A stretch of DNA of 62,187 nucleotides from Oscillospiraceae bacterium (GTDB taxonomy: Bacteria; Bacillota; Clostridia; Oscillospirales; CAG-272), in NCBI GenBank assembly GCA_015063545.1, contig SVTX01000006.1, positions 1-62,187 of the forward strand, written 5' to 3'. Under the pieces are notes generated by a model. That model was given only the letters and a program-made list of their open reading frames with translations, searched no databases and had not been told where the DNA came from. Shown here piece by piece: positions 26,793-35,602 of the stretch (within the stretch, counting starts at the first letter, position 1; the number at the start of each line of letters is the position of its first letter). Position numbers and translations under genes: made by a program.

Positions 26793-26981
26793 ATGAATCA
26801 GGAAAAGAACGGATGTAAGCATATCAAGGGAATTAACTGTTCCGTAAAGAGCTGCTATTACCACGACGGTGAGACTTACTGCACAGCAGAGCAGATCGCA
26901 GTAGCCCCCGAAAACGCAAAGTCGTCCTCTGAGACAGCTTGTGCAACATTTAAGCCTCACGGCTGTGACACCTGTCACTAA
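26793..26981 (+). CDS. Small Cys-rich protein, DUF1540-like
   Basis: 62 residues with seven cysteines (CKHIKGINCSVKSCYYH, TYC, ACATF, HGCDTC). The C-x4-C spacing and the final CATF resemble DUF1540 proteins of Clostridia, which are small, probably metal-binding and of unknown role. An ATG at 26772 would add seven residues, but no ribosome site supports it. The gene is divergent from the metallophosphoesterase and ends just before a terminator. Confidence 0.75.
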   Translation: MNQEKNGCKHIKGINCSVKSCYYHDGETYCTAEQIAVAPENAKSSSETACATFKPHGCDTCH

Positions 26982-26991
26982 TTCGATTCCT

Positions 26992-27020
26992 ATGTCGCAC
27001 GCATGGCGTGCGACATTTTA
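26992..27020. terminator. Two-way terminator
   Basis: An eleven-base perfect stem ATGTCGCACGC / GCGTGCGACAT with loop ATG, followed by TTTTATTTTT on the plus strand. It lies between the small Cys-rich gene and thrC. Confidence 0.85.
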
Positions 27021-28502
27021 TTTTTCAATAAACGCAAATACTTCAGAGAGCATATTTTCATGCTCAATAGTAGTAGTAAATCTGACGCGTCTTTCTGCAA
27101 GATTGCGCAAGGGATATGATATTTCAGTACCTGATACTTCGGAGAGAATATCCAATGCCTTAAGTGCATCAGTGGGGTTTGTTCCGGTTATGGACTTCAA
27201 TACGTCTGCCGCGAACTTGTAAGGGCTTGCTGTTGAAGCCACTACCATAGGTGTTTTGTCGCCTGTTTCGTTGATATACTGCTCAGCACAGTTGAGTGCT
27301 ACTGCTGTGTGAGTGTCTGAAAGATAGCTGTGATTCTTGAAATAATCCTTAATGGTCGCGCCTGTTTTTTCCTCATCTGCAAAATATCCTTTGAAGTTCT
27401 CGGATATCGTGTTCAAAACTTCACTTTCAACAGTGTATGCGCCTGTCGTGTTCAAAAGGCTCATATATTCTGCGGTCTTTTCTGCACCCGCGGAGAAGTA
27501 GAGAAGTCTTTCAAGATTAGAGGATATAAGAATATCCATGGAAGGAGACATTGTACAATGGAAATCACGGTTTCTGTTGTACGTTCCTGTACAGAGGAAG
27601 TCTGTAAGCACATTGTTCTGGTTGGACGCGCAGATGAATTTGTCGATGGGCAGTCCCATAAGCTTAGCGAGATATGCGGCAAAGATGTTACCAAAGTTAC
27701 CTGTGGGAACACATACGTTGATCTTGTCGCCCATTTTTATCTTGCCGGATGTGAGAAGGTCGCAATAAGCGGATACGTAGTAAACTATCTGCGGTGCAAG
27801 TCTGCCCCAGTTTATGGAGTTTGCACTGGAGAAGAAATATCCCTTTTCGTCAAGCTTTTCAGCCGCATCCTTATCAGAGAATATAACCTTTACACCCGTC
27901 TGCGCATCGTCAAAGTTACCCTTAATAGCGCATATATTAACATTGTCTCCTGTCTGTGTAGCCATCTGAAGCTTCTGAACGCGGCTGACACCGTCAACAG
28001 GGTAGAATACCATTATCTTTATCTTATCAATATCCTTATAGCCTTCAAGAGCAGCTTTTCCTGTATCACCCGAAGTAGCGACAAGAATAAGCGCGGTTCT
28101 GTCCTCTCCGGTCTTTGTAAGCGCGCGAGAGAGAAGTCTGGGCATGATCTGGAGCGCCATATCCTTGAATGCGGCGGTAGGGCCGTGCCAAAGCTCAAGG
28201 GAATAAATATTATCATATACGTTCTTCAAGGGAGCAGCGCCGCCGGGGAAAGAATCTTCACAGTATGCGGCTTTGCAGTCACAAAGAAGCTCGTCATAAG
28301 TATAGTCTGTAAGGAATTTTGAGAGAATTGTCGCAGCTCTTTCGGGATAAGAAAGAGAGCAGAGTGCGCTTATCTCGTCATGTGTAAGGGAAGGAATTGA
28401 TTCGGGAACGAAAAGTCCTCCGTCAGATGCAAGTCCTTGTTTGATGATCTGTGCCGCGGACAAAATCTCGCCCGAGGTGCCTCTTGTACTTTTGTAGTTC
28501 AT
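27018..28502 (-). CDS. thrC: Threonine synthase
   Basis: 494 residues, the long form. The PLP lysine is in WHGPTAAFKDMALQ, the phosphate/glycine loop is in VATSGDTGKAALEGY, and VPTGNFGNIFAAYLAK is a second conserved loop. It converts O-phosphohomoserine to threonine. Last gene of a seven-gene minus-strand operon, 25 bases behind the dipeptidase, with AAAGGA before the ATG. No T-box or other leader element fits in the gap. Confidence 0.96.
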   Translation of the reverse strand: MNYKSTRGTSGEILSAAQIIKQGLASDGGLFVPESIPSLTHDEISALCSLSYPERAATILSKFLTDYTYDELLCDCKAAYCEDSFPGGAAPLKNVYDNIYSLELWHGPTAAFKDMALQIMPRLLSRALTKTGEDRTALILVATSGDTGKAALEGYKDIDKIKIMVFYPVDGVSRVQKLQMATQTGDNVNICAIKGNFDDAQTGVKVIFSDKDAAEKLDEKGYFFSSANSINWGRLAPQIVYYVSAYCDLLTSGKIKMGDKINVCVPTGNFGNIFAAYLAKLMGLPIDKFICASNQNNVLTDFLCTGTYNRNRDFHCTMSPSMDILISSNLERLLYFSAGAEKTAEYMSLLNTTGAYTVESEVLNTISENFKGYFADEEKTGATIKDYFKNHSYLSDTHTAVALNCAEQYINETGDKTPMVVASTASPYKFAADVLKSITGTNPTDALKALDILSEVSGTEISYPLRNLAERRVRFTTTIEHENMLSEVFAFIEK

Positions 28503-28526
28503 AGCGTTAGGTTCCTTTATGTTGTT

Positions 28527-29459
28527 TTAAAAATTGTTTTTTATAAAAGTGTAGCAGTTTTGCCACATTATTTTCTCAATAAGTTTATCAGAATAACCTC
28601 TTGACACCAATGCATCCGCGATTTTATACAGATCGCCGGAGTGATTTATGCCGCAAGGGAGGTCGGTGCCGTCGAGATCACAACCGAGGCACAGTACGTT
28701 TTGCGCACCGAATTCAAGATATCTTTGAATATGGTCGCACACGTGTGATATTTTGGCATCGCTCTCGCACAGATGTGCCCTACATAAGTTGATGCCGACC
28801 AATCCCCCAAGCGCTATTATGTTGTCAAGGTGACGGCGTCTTAAATTTCTGGAATGTGAATATTGCTCGTAGCAGTTGGAGTGAGAAGCGATTACGGGCC
28901 TTTGATATTGAAGTGCAATTCTTATGATATCGTCAGCAGACTGTTCGCTTGCATGAGATATATCCGGAACGATTCCTACCTCAAAACAACGTCTTACGAC
29001 ATTTTCTCCAAATGCGGAAAGTCCGTTTTGAGTGTCGTGCGCGCCGCCGATGATACTGTCACCGCCCCATAAAAGAGTAAGGTATTTTACACCGCGGTCT
29101 TTCAGAAGGTTCAGTCTGTCAAGCTCACCGCAGAGAATTCTTGCGTCCTCGACCGCCAAAAACGCAACAGCCTTACGGATGTTAAACGCATTTTGAAATT
29201 CTTCAAAATTATCAGCTTGACATATGGATCCTTCATTTATTCTTATTTGAGAGACGAGATTATCACTGATCGCAAGAAAATCTTCAAAGCATTCCTCGTC
29301 GCTTTTTTCTTTGTTTGCCCATATTGCGAAAAATTGTGCGTATGCGTTATACTTGCTGATTTTTTCAAGATCAATATGACAGTTGTTGCGATGTAAGGGC
29401 ATTTTGCGTTTGTATATTTCAAATGCCGTATCGCAGTGCATATCTATTACGGAATACAT
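28527..29459 (-). CDS. Membrane-dipeptidase family (M19) zinc peptidase
   Basis: 310 residues. The metal-binding motif DMHCDTAFEIY opens the protein, followed by the bridging Glu in AFLAVEDA, DISHASEQS, ASHSNC and the late Asp (CLGCDLDG). This is the M19 (renal dipeptidase) amidohydrolase fold, which cleaves dipeptides including some with D-residues. There is no signal peptide, so it is cytoplasmic. Eight-to-ten-base spacing to AGGA before the ATG. Confidence 0.92.
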   Translation of the reverse strand: MYSVIDMHCDTAFEIYKRKMPLHRNNCHIDLEKISKYNAYAQFFAIWANKEKSDEECFEDFLAISDNLVSQIRINEGSICQADNFEEFQNAFNIRKAVAFLAVEDARILCGELDRLNLLKDRGVKYLTLLWGGDSIIGGAHDTQNGLSAFGENVVRRCFEVGIVPDISHASEQSADDIIRIALQYQRPVIASHSNCYEQYSHSRNLRRRHLDNIIALGGLVGINLCRAHLCESDAKISHVCDHIQRYLEFGAQNVLCLGCDLDGTDLPCGINHSGDLYKIADALVSRGYSDKLIEKIMWQNCYTFIKNNF

Positions 29460-29474
29460 TTTAATCCTGCCTTA

Positions 29475-29912
29475 TCAATGCTTTTTGCCTCGGGCATCAA
29501 AAGCGTTTCGTATGTGGTTTATATTGAGTATCTGTGGGGGAGTTGCCCGATTGTCGCCGATATGTTGCAAAAACACCTCTATAACGTCTATCCTCGGCTG
29601 CTTGTCCGTACCGTTTTTATGGATGTAGTCATATACTGCACGAATCGTGTCCGAGCGTTTTTTATATGTAACTGCCCGTCCGGGATTTCCGTATGCGCCG
29701 GATTCAGGGTGAGAGCATGAACGCGTTTTTACCTCAACAAATACGAGAAAGTATTTATCTTCTGCAACAATATCAAGCTCGTGCTTGCCGAACTTCAGAT
29801 TTCTGCCTACAATTTTGTAGCCTTCTTTTTCAAGAAAATTTGCGGCAACATCCTCGCCGAATCTTCCAAGGAATAGATTTTTTGCCTCGTCATTTATAAA
29901 CGTTGTGCTCAT
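29475..29912 (-). CDS. YraN/UPF0102 endonuclease-like protein
   Basis: 145 residues with the restriction-endonuclease-like core GKHELDIVAEDKYFLVFVEVKTR, in which D and the E-x-K motif are the expected metal and catalytic residues. The N-terminal GRFGEDVAANFLEKEGY also fits the family. The usual neighbour is rnhB, and here the two genes overlap by four bases. Its role is not firmly known; a link to nucleic-acid repair is assumed. Confidence 0.92.
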   Translation of the reverse strand: MSTTFINDEAKNLFLGRFGEDVAANFLEKEGYKIVGRNLKFGKHELDIVAEDKYFLVFVEVKTRSCSHPESGAYGNPGRAVTYKKRSDTIRAVYDYIHKNGTDKQPRIDVIEVFLQHIGDNRATPPQILNINHIRNAFDARGKKH

Positions 29913-30514
29913 TTTTCCTCGTCAAGAAATCTTATGAATTTTGTTCTGTATATGGGGCAGGGACCGTATTCGCGAAGCGCATCCATGTGTGCCTTTGTGC
30001 CATATCCCTTATGTTTAGCAATCCCGTATTGGGGATATTCGCGGTCAAGATCTATGCACATTCTGTCTCGGGTGACTTTTGCCAGAATAGAAGCTGCTGC
30101 AATATTCATGGATTTTGAATCACCCTTGACAACCGCCATAGCGGGGATTTGAAAATCTCGCGCGATGTTCCCGTCTATGATAGCAAAATCCGCCTTTACC
30201 GATAATCCGTCAATGGCGCGCCTCATAGCCAGCAGATCTGCCTCAAGAATATTCATTTCATTTATCTCGTCAACCGAAGCCTCTGCAATACAGTAAGCTA
30301 CAGCTGACTCGCGTATCACGTCAAAAAGCGCCTCACGTTTTTTCTCGGTGAGCTTTTTTGAGTCGTTGAGTCCTTCTATGAAAAGTCCGTCGGGAAGTAT
30401 GCACGCCGCTGCAACTACGGGACCGCAAAGCGGGCCTCTGCCCGCCTCGTCAACGCCGCAAATGTTTTTATAGCCTTTGAGCGAAAGCTCCTGTTCTATT
30501 GAATAATCAGGCAT
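29909..30514 (-). CDS. rnhB: Ribonuclease HII
   Basis: 201 residues. Catalytic acidic residues appear in GVDEAGRGPLCGPV (D and E), AIIDGN and ILAKVTRDR. It removes ribonucleotides from DNA and RNA primers from RNA:DNA hybrids. Full length, with a GAGGT site. It follows rbgA by 15 bases. Confidence 0.97.
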   Translation of the reverse strand: MPDYSIEQELSLKGYKNICGVDEAGRGPLCGPVVAAACILPDGLFIEGLNDSKKLTEKKREALFDVIRESAVAYCIAEASVDEINEMNILEADLLAMRRAIDGLSVKADFAIIDGNIARDFQIPAMAVVKGDSKSMNIAAASILAKVTRDRMCIDLDREYPQYGIAKHKGYGTKAHMDALREYGPCPIYRTKFIRFLDEEK

Positions 30515-30529
30515 GATTTACCTCACAAA

Positions 30530-31396
30530 TTAAAGTCTGTCAAGCGTTATGCGACCGAGTTTTGAGCCGCGTAGCTCGTCAAGCAGCATGTCCGCTGTGC
30601 GCTCTGTGTTTATCTCACCGCCCGAAATGAGGAATCCTCGTTTTTTGCCGATAAGGCAGAGAAGCTCATAGTCTGTAAGGTCTGAGAAGGTATCGGGTGA
30701 GCCGAGCTTATATCGCTCACAAAGACGCTCGGGGTAGAGATTTCTCATTCTGTTGCACAGAGTCATTGCAAGAGATTCAATGTCAAGAATGTCGTCCTTT
30801 ACAGCACCCGTGAGTGCCAGATTTTCACCTACCGTTTTATCTTCAAACTTAGGCCAGAGAATGCCGGGCATATCAAGCAGGTCAATTCCTATACCTGTCG
30901 ATACCCACTGTTTGTCACGGGTAACACCGGGACGGTTTTCTACTTTAGCTTTTTTGCCGCCGGAGAGCTTGTTTATAAGTGTGGATTTACCCACGTTTGG
31001 AATACCGAGTACCATAGCGAAAAGTCTGCGTCCCGACATTCCTTTTTCCTCGTATCTGTCGAGTTTATCCTTCAGTATTTCTTTTACCGAAGGGAGAATT
31101 TTATTCAGTCCGTCGCCGCTGATGCAGTCGGCAAGAATACATCTCGTGCTTTCGTTTTGATAATGTTCGCAAAATATCCTGTTCTGCGCGGGGTCTGCAA
31201 GAGATGCCTTGTTGAGTATAATGATAGAAGGTTTATTTTCTTTTAATTTTGTGATTTCGGGATTGCGTGAGGAGAGGGGAATTCGGGCATCAAGAATTTC
31301 GATAACTATATCGACATTTTTTAAATTGTCCGAAATGAGTCTCCGTGTTTTCGCCATGTGCCCGGGAAACCACTGTATCTGTTTTGATGAATCCAT
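30530..31396 (-). CDS. rbgA: Ribosome biogenesis GTPase RbgA (YlqF)
   Basis: 288 residues with the circularly permuted GTPase motif order: G4 NKASLAD, then G1 GIPNVGKSTLIN, then G3 DMPG. WFPGHMAKTRR near the start is the family signature. It acts in the last steps of 50S subunit assembly. Gene order with rnhB and lepB matches other Bacillota. Confidence 0.96.
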   Translation of the reverse strand: MDSSKQIQWFPGHMAKTRRLISDNLKNVDIVIEILDARIPLSSRNPEITKLKENKPSIIILNKASLADPAQNRIFCEHYQNESTRCILADCISGDGLNKILPSVKEILKDKLDRYEEKGMSGRRLFAMVLGIPNVGKSTLINKLSGGKKAKVENRPGVTRDKQWVSTGIGIDLLDMPGILWPKFEDKTVGENLALTGAVKDDILDIESLAMTLCNRMRNLYPERLCERYKLGSPDTFSDLTDYELLCLIGKKRGFLISGGEINTERTADMLLDELRGSKLGRITLDRL

Positions 31397-31410
31397 AATT
31401 TATCCTTTTG

Positions 31411-32160
31411 TCATTCGACTTTATAAAGAGCGAGACCGGACACTCTGAAAATGACTTTTCCCATTATTTGCTGCTCGGATATGCATCCTATGTTGGGATC
31501 TCTTGAATCCTTGGAATTTAGACGGTTGTCTCCCATTACGAAAACATATCCGTCCGGAATTGTTATTTCCGTCTTTCCGTAAAACAGCTTGTATCCGTTT
31601 TCCATGATATATACGTAATCTTCCTGCAAGAGCTTGCCATCGACTTTTACTGTCTGGTTATCGTGATCTATTTCTATTTTTTGTCCTTCTGTGGCAATAA
31701 CTCTTTTTACGATAGGCTTGTTGAGCTCTCCTGTTTCGTGCAGAACGACTATGTCGCCGCATTTTGGAGAATAGAACAGGTCGCGTGTCAAAAGCTTTTC
31801 GCCGTTTTTGAGGGTATTGTTCATCGAGTCACCGTCAACCACGCATATTCTGAATGCAAAGCTGAACAGAAAGAGCACCGCAAAAACAGCAAACGCGAAT
31901 ATTTCAACGTATTCAAGCAGAGAAACAAGGACTTTCTTTGTTTTGCTTGCATCGCTTTCCGCATTATCGTCTTGACGAGCTTCGCAATCATCTGCCGAAT
32001 CGTCAATATCTGTTTCATTGGATTCTGTATCAGATGTCACATCTTGATCTTCTGCCGAGATATCGATCCCAACAGTTATATTTTCAATATTGGAATCGTC
32101 TGTATTTTGTTCGGGAATTATATTGTCCGTATCGAAATTCAATTCTTTTTCGTCCAACAT
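31411..32160 (-). CDS. lepB: Signal peptidase I with acidic N-terminal extension
   Basis: 249 residues. The first ~75 residues are rich in Asp and Glu and low in complexity, then comes one span (VEIFAFAVFAVLFLFSFAF). The catalytic Ser is in VDGDSMNNTL, the Lys is in PIVKRVIATEGQ, and GDNRLNSKDSRD is the C-terminal box. It cleaves exported preproteins outside the membrane. An AAGGAG site precedes the ATG. Confidence 0.95.
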   Translation of the reverse strand: MLDEKELNFDTDNIIPEQNTDDSNIENITVGIDISAEDQDVTSDTESNETDIDDSADDCEARQDDNAESDASKTKKVLVSLLEYVEIFAFAVFAVLFLFSFAFRICVVDGDSMNNTLKNGEKLLTRDLFYSPKCGDIVVLHETGELNKPIVKRVIATEGQKIEIDHDNQTVKVDGKLLQEDYVYIMENGYKLFYGKTEITIPDGYVFVMGDNRLNSKDSRDPNIGCISEQQIMGKVIFRVSGLALYKVE

Positions 32161-32178
32161 AAAAATCTCCTTTTTAGA

Positions 32179-33387
32179 TTATTTTTCAATGAGCAAGTCC
32201 ATAAGGGTATATCCGTGCTCTACGTAAAGTTCCGTAGCGGCTGCAGTATCTTCTGAGAATTTATCCACACCGCACTTGTTTTCCTTGGATGAGTATATCA
32301 TGAAGGGAACGGGGTCAATAGTATGCGTACGCAGACGCGTGGGTGTGGGGTGATCGGGGAGTATCATTATCTTGAAATCCTCGCCGCAACCCTTGAGGTA
32401 TTCGTGTACGGGAGCGAGAATCTTTTTGTCGATAAGCTCGATTGAGAGCACCTTGTTCTCAACCTCGGCTCTGTGACCGCACTCGTCGGGACCTTCAACG
32501 TGAATATATACGTACTCTGCACCATTCTTGAATGCGTCGATAGCGGCCTGCGCCTTGCCGTCGTAATTGGTATGTACGTTACCCGTCGCTCCCTCTACGT
32601 CGATGGATTTCATGCCCGCGCAAAGACCGATGCCCTTGATAAGGTCAACCGCGGAGATTACTGTACCGTCAAGATTCCATTTGTCCTTAAAGGAGGGAAG
32701 CGCGGGCTTCTTTCCGGGGCTCCAGAGCCAAATTGAGTTTGCGGGACGGAGACCGCGCGCGCGGCGCGCTTCATTTACGGGGTGATGCTCAAGAATATCC
32801 CAGCTCGCTTTCATAAGCTCGTAAAATACCTTTCCGTCCTCGCCGTGAGGAAGGTAGTCCTTTATGCACTGACCGAGAATGTCGTGGGGGCGCATAAAAT
32901 TATAAGTATCACATCCATCTTTCCAGATGATGCAGTGACGGTAGCTGACACCTGTATAGAATTTAAGGAACTCTGTGCCGAGCTTTTCATCAAGTGTTTT
33001 TATAAGCTGATCAGCCTCGGCGGTGGTTATCTCGTCGGCGCTGTGGTCGAGCATTATTTTTTCGTCGTATTCGCCATCATCGGAAAGCGTAACTACATTG
33101 CAACGGTATGCCACCTCGTCGGGTTGCATCTCAATGCCCATACTTACCGCCTCAAGGGGGGAGCGACCCTTGGAATAAACCTTGGGATCAAAGGAGAGGA
33201 TAGCCATGTTTGCTGTGTCGCTTTCGGGAACCATTCCTGCGGGTACGTTTGAAACTGTGCCTACTACGGATACTTTCGCAAGAGCGTCCATGTGGGGCTT
33301 GTCTGCCGCTTCCATGGGAGTTTTATTGTTTAAGGCGGAAATTTTTTCATCTGCCATGCCATCGGGGATAAGAACAAGATACTTCAT
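32179..33387 (-). CDS. apgM: Cofactor-independent phosphoglycerate mutase, ApgM type
   Basis: 402 residues of the alkaline-phosphatase superfamily. LIPDGMADE supplies a metal-binding Asp, and the phosphorylated Ser lies in PESDTANMAILS. KGRSPLEA and ILPDHPTPTRLRTH give the remaining metal ligands. It interconverts 3- and 2-phosphoglycerate in glycolysis and is unrelated in size to GpmI. First gene of the seven-gene operon, with a good promoter 60 bases upstream. Confidence 0.92.
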   Translation of the reverse strand: MKYLVLIPDGMADEKISALNNKTPMEAADKPHMDALAKVSVVGTVSNVPAGMVPESDTANMAILSFDPKVYSKGRSPLEAVSMGIEMQPDEVAYRCNVVTLSDDGEYDEKIMLDHSADEITTAEADQLIKTLDEKLGTEFLKFYTGVSYRHCIIWKDGCDTYNFMRPHDILGQCIKDYLPHGEDGKVFYELMKASWDILEHHPVNEARRARGLRPANSIWLWSPGKKPALPSFKDKWNLDGTVISAVDLIKGIGLCAGMKSIDVEGATGNVHTNYDGKAQAAIDAFKNGAEYVYIHVEGPDECGHRAEVENKVLSIELIDKKILAPVHEYLKGCGEDFKIMILPDHPTPTRLRTHTIDPVPFMIYSSKENKCGVDKFSEDTAAATELYVEHGYTLMDLLIEK

Positions 33388-33448
33388 GATGTTTGTGCCT
33401 TTCTGAAAATCATGCCAAACAATATGGCATTATAATTATACATCTTAC

Positions 33449-33477
33449 ATTATATCACAGAATTTATAATAAGACAA
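33449..33477 (-). promoter_or_regulatory. Sigma-A promoter of the apgM-to-thrC operon
   Basis: On the minus strand, TTGTCT (33472-33477) and TATAAT (33449-33454) have a 17-base spacer. Confidence 0.8.
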
Positions 33478-33597
33478 CACTATTTTAAAATATTTTCAAG
33501 CTTTTTTTGCTTATGTGAGGAATTTTGCATTTGTCCATATTAGTGAGAATACATAAATTTAAAAGAAAACTTTGTGCACAATTTCAGAAAAACGCTA

Positions 33598-33626
33598 TTG
33601 ACAATCATGTGACCGCGTGATATAAT
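33598..33626 (+). promoter_or_regulatory. Sigma-A promoter of the zinc-ribbon membrane protein gene
   Basis: Perfect TTGACA (33598-33603) and TATAAT (33621-33626) with a 17-base spacer. The spacer starts ATCATGTGA, a sequence also seen in palindromic form at the promoter at 37494-37522. Confidence 0.9.
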
Positions 33627-33661
33627 ATTTTCAACAGATAAGTTTTGGATTGGGGACAGGT

Positions 33662-34210
33662 ATGACTAGCTACATTGATCTGAATAAAAAATTCAAGCGT
33701 AAAGTGATATTAAGAGTAATATATTCTGTGCTTATAGGTATAGGAATATTTTTTGCATGCTTTTCTACTGTTGCGGGTTTTTCTCATGCAGGTGATTGGT
33801 TATATGCCACGTACGGATTTGGCTTTGTTTTGTGGATAATAGCGATATACAATCTCAGAACTGTCCATTTATTGTTTGAGAAGGAGTGGACGGGGGATAT
33901 AATTTCCATTGAACTTCGCAACGGATATTATTCGCCTTACAAATTTGAGGCAAGGGCTGTTCGTTTGATCCCTACTGTGTACATAGATATGATAGTCAAA
34001 GATGAGAAGGGAAAAAACAAAAAAATAACCTACAATACAGCTTTTATAAATGCGTCATACTATCGCTTGGGTATGACGGTAGTACACAAAAAAGGCTCGA
34101 AATATCTCATAGATAAGCATCCTCCTAAAGATAAGATAATATGTCCTTTATGTACAAACACTTTGTGGGAAACCAAGTGTGATAGATGCGGAATAAAATT
34201 TGATATATAA
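33662..34210 (+). CDS. Membrane protein with C-terminal zinc ribbon
   Basis: 182 residues, family not recognised. Two N-terminal spans (around ILRVIYSVLIGIGIFFACF and YGFGFVLWIIAIYNL) are followed by a ~90-residue cytoplasmic beta-rich region and a zinc ribbon CPLCTNTL ... CDRCGIKF at the end. The ATG at 33662 has GGGGA five bases upstream; a TTG four codons earlier is less likely. A promoter and terminator make it a single-gene unit. Confidence 0.8.
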   Translation: MTSYIDLNKKFKRKVILRVIYSVLIGIGIFFACFSTVAGFSHAGDWLYATYGFGFVLWIIAIYNLRTVHLLFEKEWTGDIISIELRNGYYSPYKFEARAVRLIPTVYIDMIVKDEKGKNKKITYNTAFINASYYRLGMTVVHKKGSKYLIDKHPPKDKIICPLCTNTLWETKCDRCGIKFDI

Positions 34211-34211
34211 A

Positions 34212-34263
34212 AAGTCGGTGACACGCTATGTCTTTGCGGATATTGCGTGTCACCGAAATTTTT
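34212..34263. terminator. Two-way terminator
   Basis: A twelve-base stem TCGGTGACACGC / GCGTGTCACCGA with an 18-base loop, followed by a T-run on the plus strand and A-rich sequence on the other side. It lies between converging genes. Confidence 0.85.
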
Positions 34264-35602
34264 ATTTGTATTTTCTGTGTGAGCCCTTGCGGTTTTTATG
34301 CTTTATGATTATCAATGCCGTGGGTAGCGAGATAACCGCCACAATAGCTGTTATCAAAAAAGCGCGGCTGTGAGTGTATTCTGAAATTTTATTTACGGCT
34401 GCGAGTATGGGATTTTGCGTGTAATCATCAGCGAGGACCAGGTCGCACTTTCCAACGCAATCACCGTTGTAGTATATCTTGACCTCTCCTACCTTATGTC
34501 CTGCCGAGACCGGAGCATCTACCTTCTGTGATGACAGCTCTATCTTTCTTGTCAGGAGATTTTCAGAATACTGTATGTTTTTGGGAAGATATACCTTAAG
34601 ATCTTGTGCTGTAACATATGCACCCTGATTCTTAGCCATGCCCGTAAGCCCTATTTCAATGAGTCCGAGCTCGGTACCTTTTTTGTATATCGTGTGTGTC
34701 TGATATTCCGCTACAGCCCATTTTACAAGTTTATTTGCGGCGGCATATGCAAAAATGTTGTTTTCATCCTCATGTCCACCGAGAATGACGCACAGATATT
34801 TTTGATCACTATGCGAGGCAACCGTTATTAAACTCCATCCGCCTACACTCTGCGACTGTCCCGCGTTCATTCCAAAGCAATGCTCGTTATAATATTTCCC
34901 GCCATACAGTCTGTCGTGATGCGACGATATGAGATAATTGCGGTTATATACTGTTTCAGATGTGCTGAGAGTGTACATGTTTTCTGAGCAAATCTCCATA
35001 TACAGTGAGTTTTTGTATGCTGCCAAGGCTATCTTTGCGGTGTCTGATGCGGTTGTTACCATGGATTCATTGTTTGGATATCCAATGGGGTTTGTGTAAT
35101 GGGTTTTTGTTGCTCCGAGCTCATGAGCCCGTCTGTTCATCATAGCAACAAAATTTTCAGCACTTCCGCCCACAAGATAAGCGATCACGTATGCGGCATC
35201 ATTATAGCTTCCGCATATAGCCAAATAGAGAAGGTCTGATACCAAAACCTTATCGCCCGCTTTAAGATCGTACTTTAATCCGCTTATATTTGATCCGTTG
35301 ATTCCTACAAGCATCTCACCTGTTATTTGTACTTGCTGTTGCAATTTGTTTTCAAAATTTTCGCAAGCCAAAAGCCCCATCATTACTTTTGCGCTTGTAG
35401 ATGTGGCAAGTGGGGTGTTATCATTTTCAGCCTTAAGGATCTTGTCGGACGTTATATTGTAAAAATAAATTGCGTCAACGCCTTCTGTTTTCGGGGGCTC
35501 TGGAAGCCCGATGTCCTCCGCGCAGGTGACCGTCGAAAAAAGCGGTATTACAGAACAAACCAAAAGCAGAAATGCCACAATAAGCAGGAGGAATTTTTTC
35601 AT
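34262..35602 (-). CDS. PBP5-like (peptidase S11) D,D-carboxypeptidase family protein with altered catalytic motifs
   Basis: 446 residues: signal peptide, S11 domain, a C-terminal beta domain and a final span (AFLITAIVAVISLPTALIII). The SxN motif is intact (SYN, residues 132-134). The SxxK motif reads TSAK (residues 69-72), so Thr replaces the nucleophilic Ser. The KTG motif reads NAG (246-248) in FGMNAGQSQSVGG. The family trims the terminal D-Ala of peptidoglycan stem peptides; this member may be inactive or altered. Its start overlaps the ribF stop by four bases. ATG with AGGAGG site. Confidence 0.85.
   Translation of the reverse strand: MKKFLLLIVAFLLLVCSVIPLFSTVTCAEDIGLPEPPKTEGVDAIYFYNITSDKILKAENDNTPLATSTSAKVMMGLLACENFENKLQQQVQITGEMLVGINGSNISGLKYDLKAGDKVLVSDLLYLAICGSYNDAAYVIAYLVGGSAENFVAMMNRRAHELGATKTHYTNPIGYPNNESMVTTASDTAKIALAAYKNSLYMEICSENMYTLSTSETVYNRNYLISSHHDRLYGGKYYNEHCFGMNAGQSQSVGGWSLITVASHSDQKYLCVILGGHEDENNIFAYAAANKLVKWAVAEYQTHTIYKKGTELGLIEIGLTGMAKNQGAYVTAQDLKVYLPKNIQYSENLLTRKIELSSQKVDAPVSAGHKVGEVKIYYNGDCVGKCDLVLADDYTQNPILAAVNKISEYTHSRAFLITAIVAVISLPTALIIIKHKNRKGSHRKYK

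Noticed and set aside
27330-28322. A 330-residue plus-strand frame opposite thrC
   Set aside because: Shadow of threonine synthase, which carries its PLP motif on the other strand.
28503-28526. T-box or amino-acid leader before thrC
   Set aside because: Only 24 bases separate thrC from the upstream gene, too short for such a leader.
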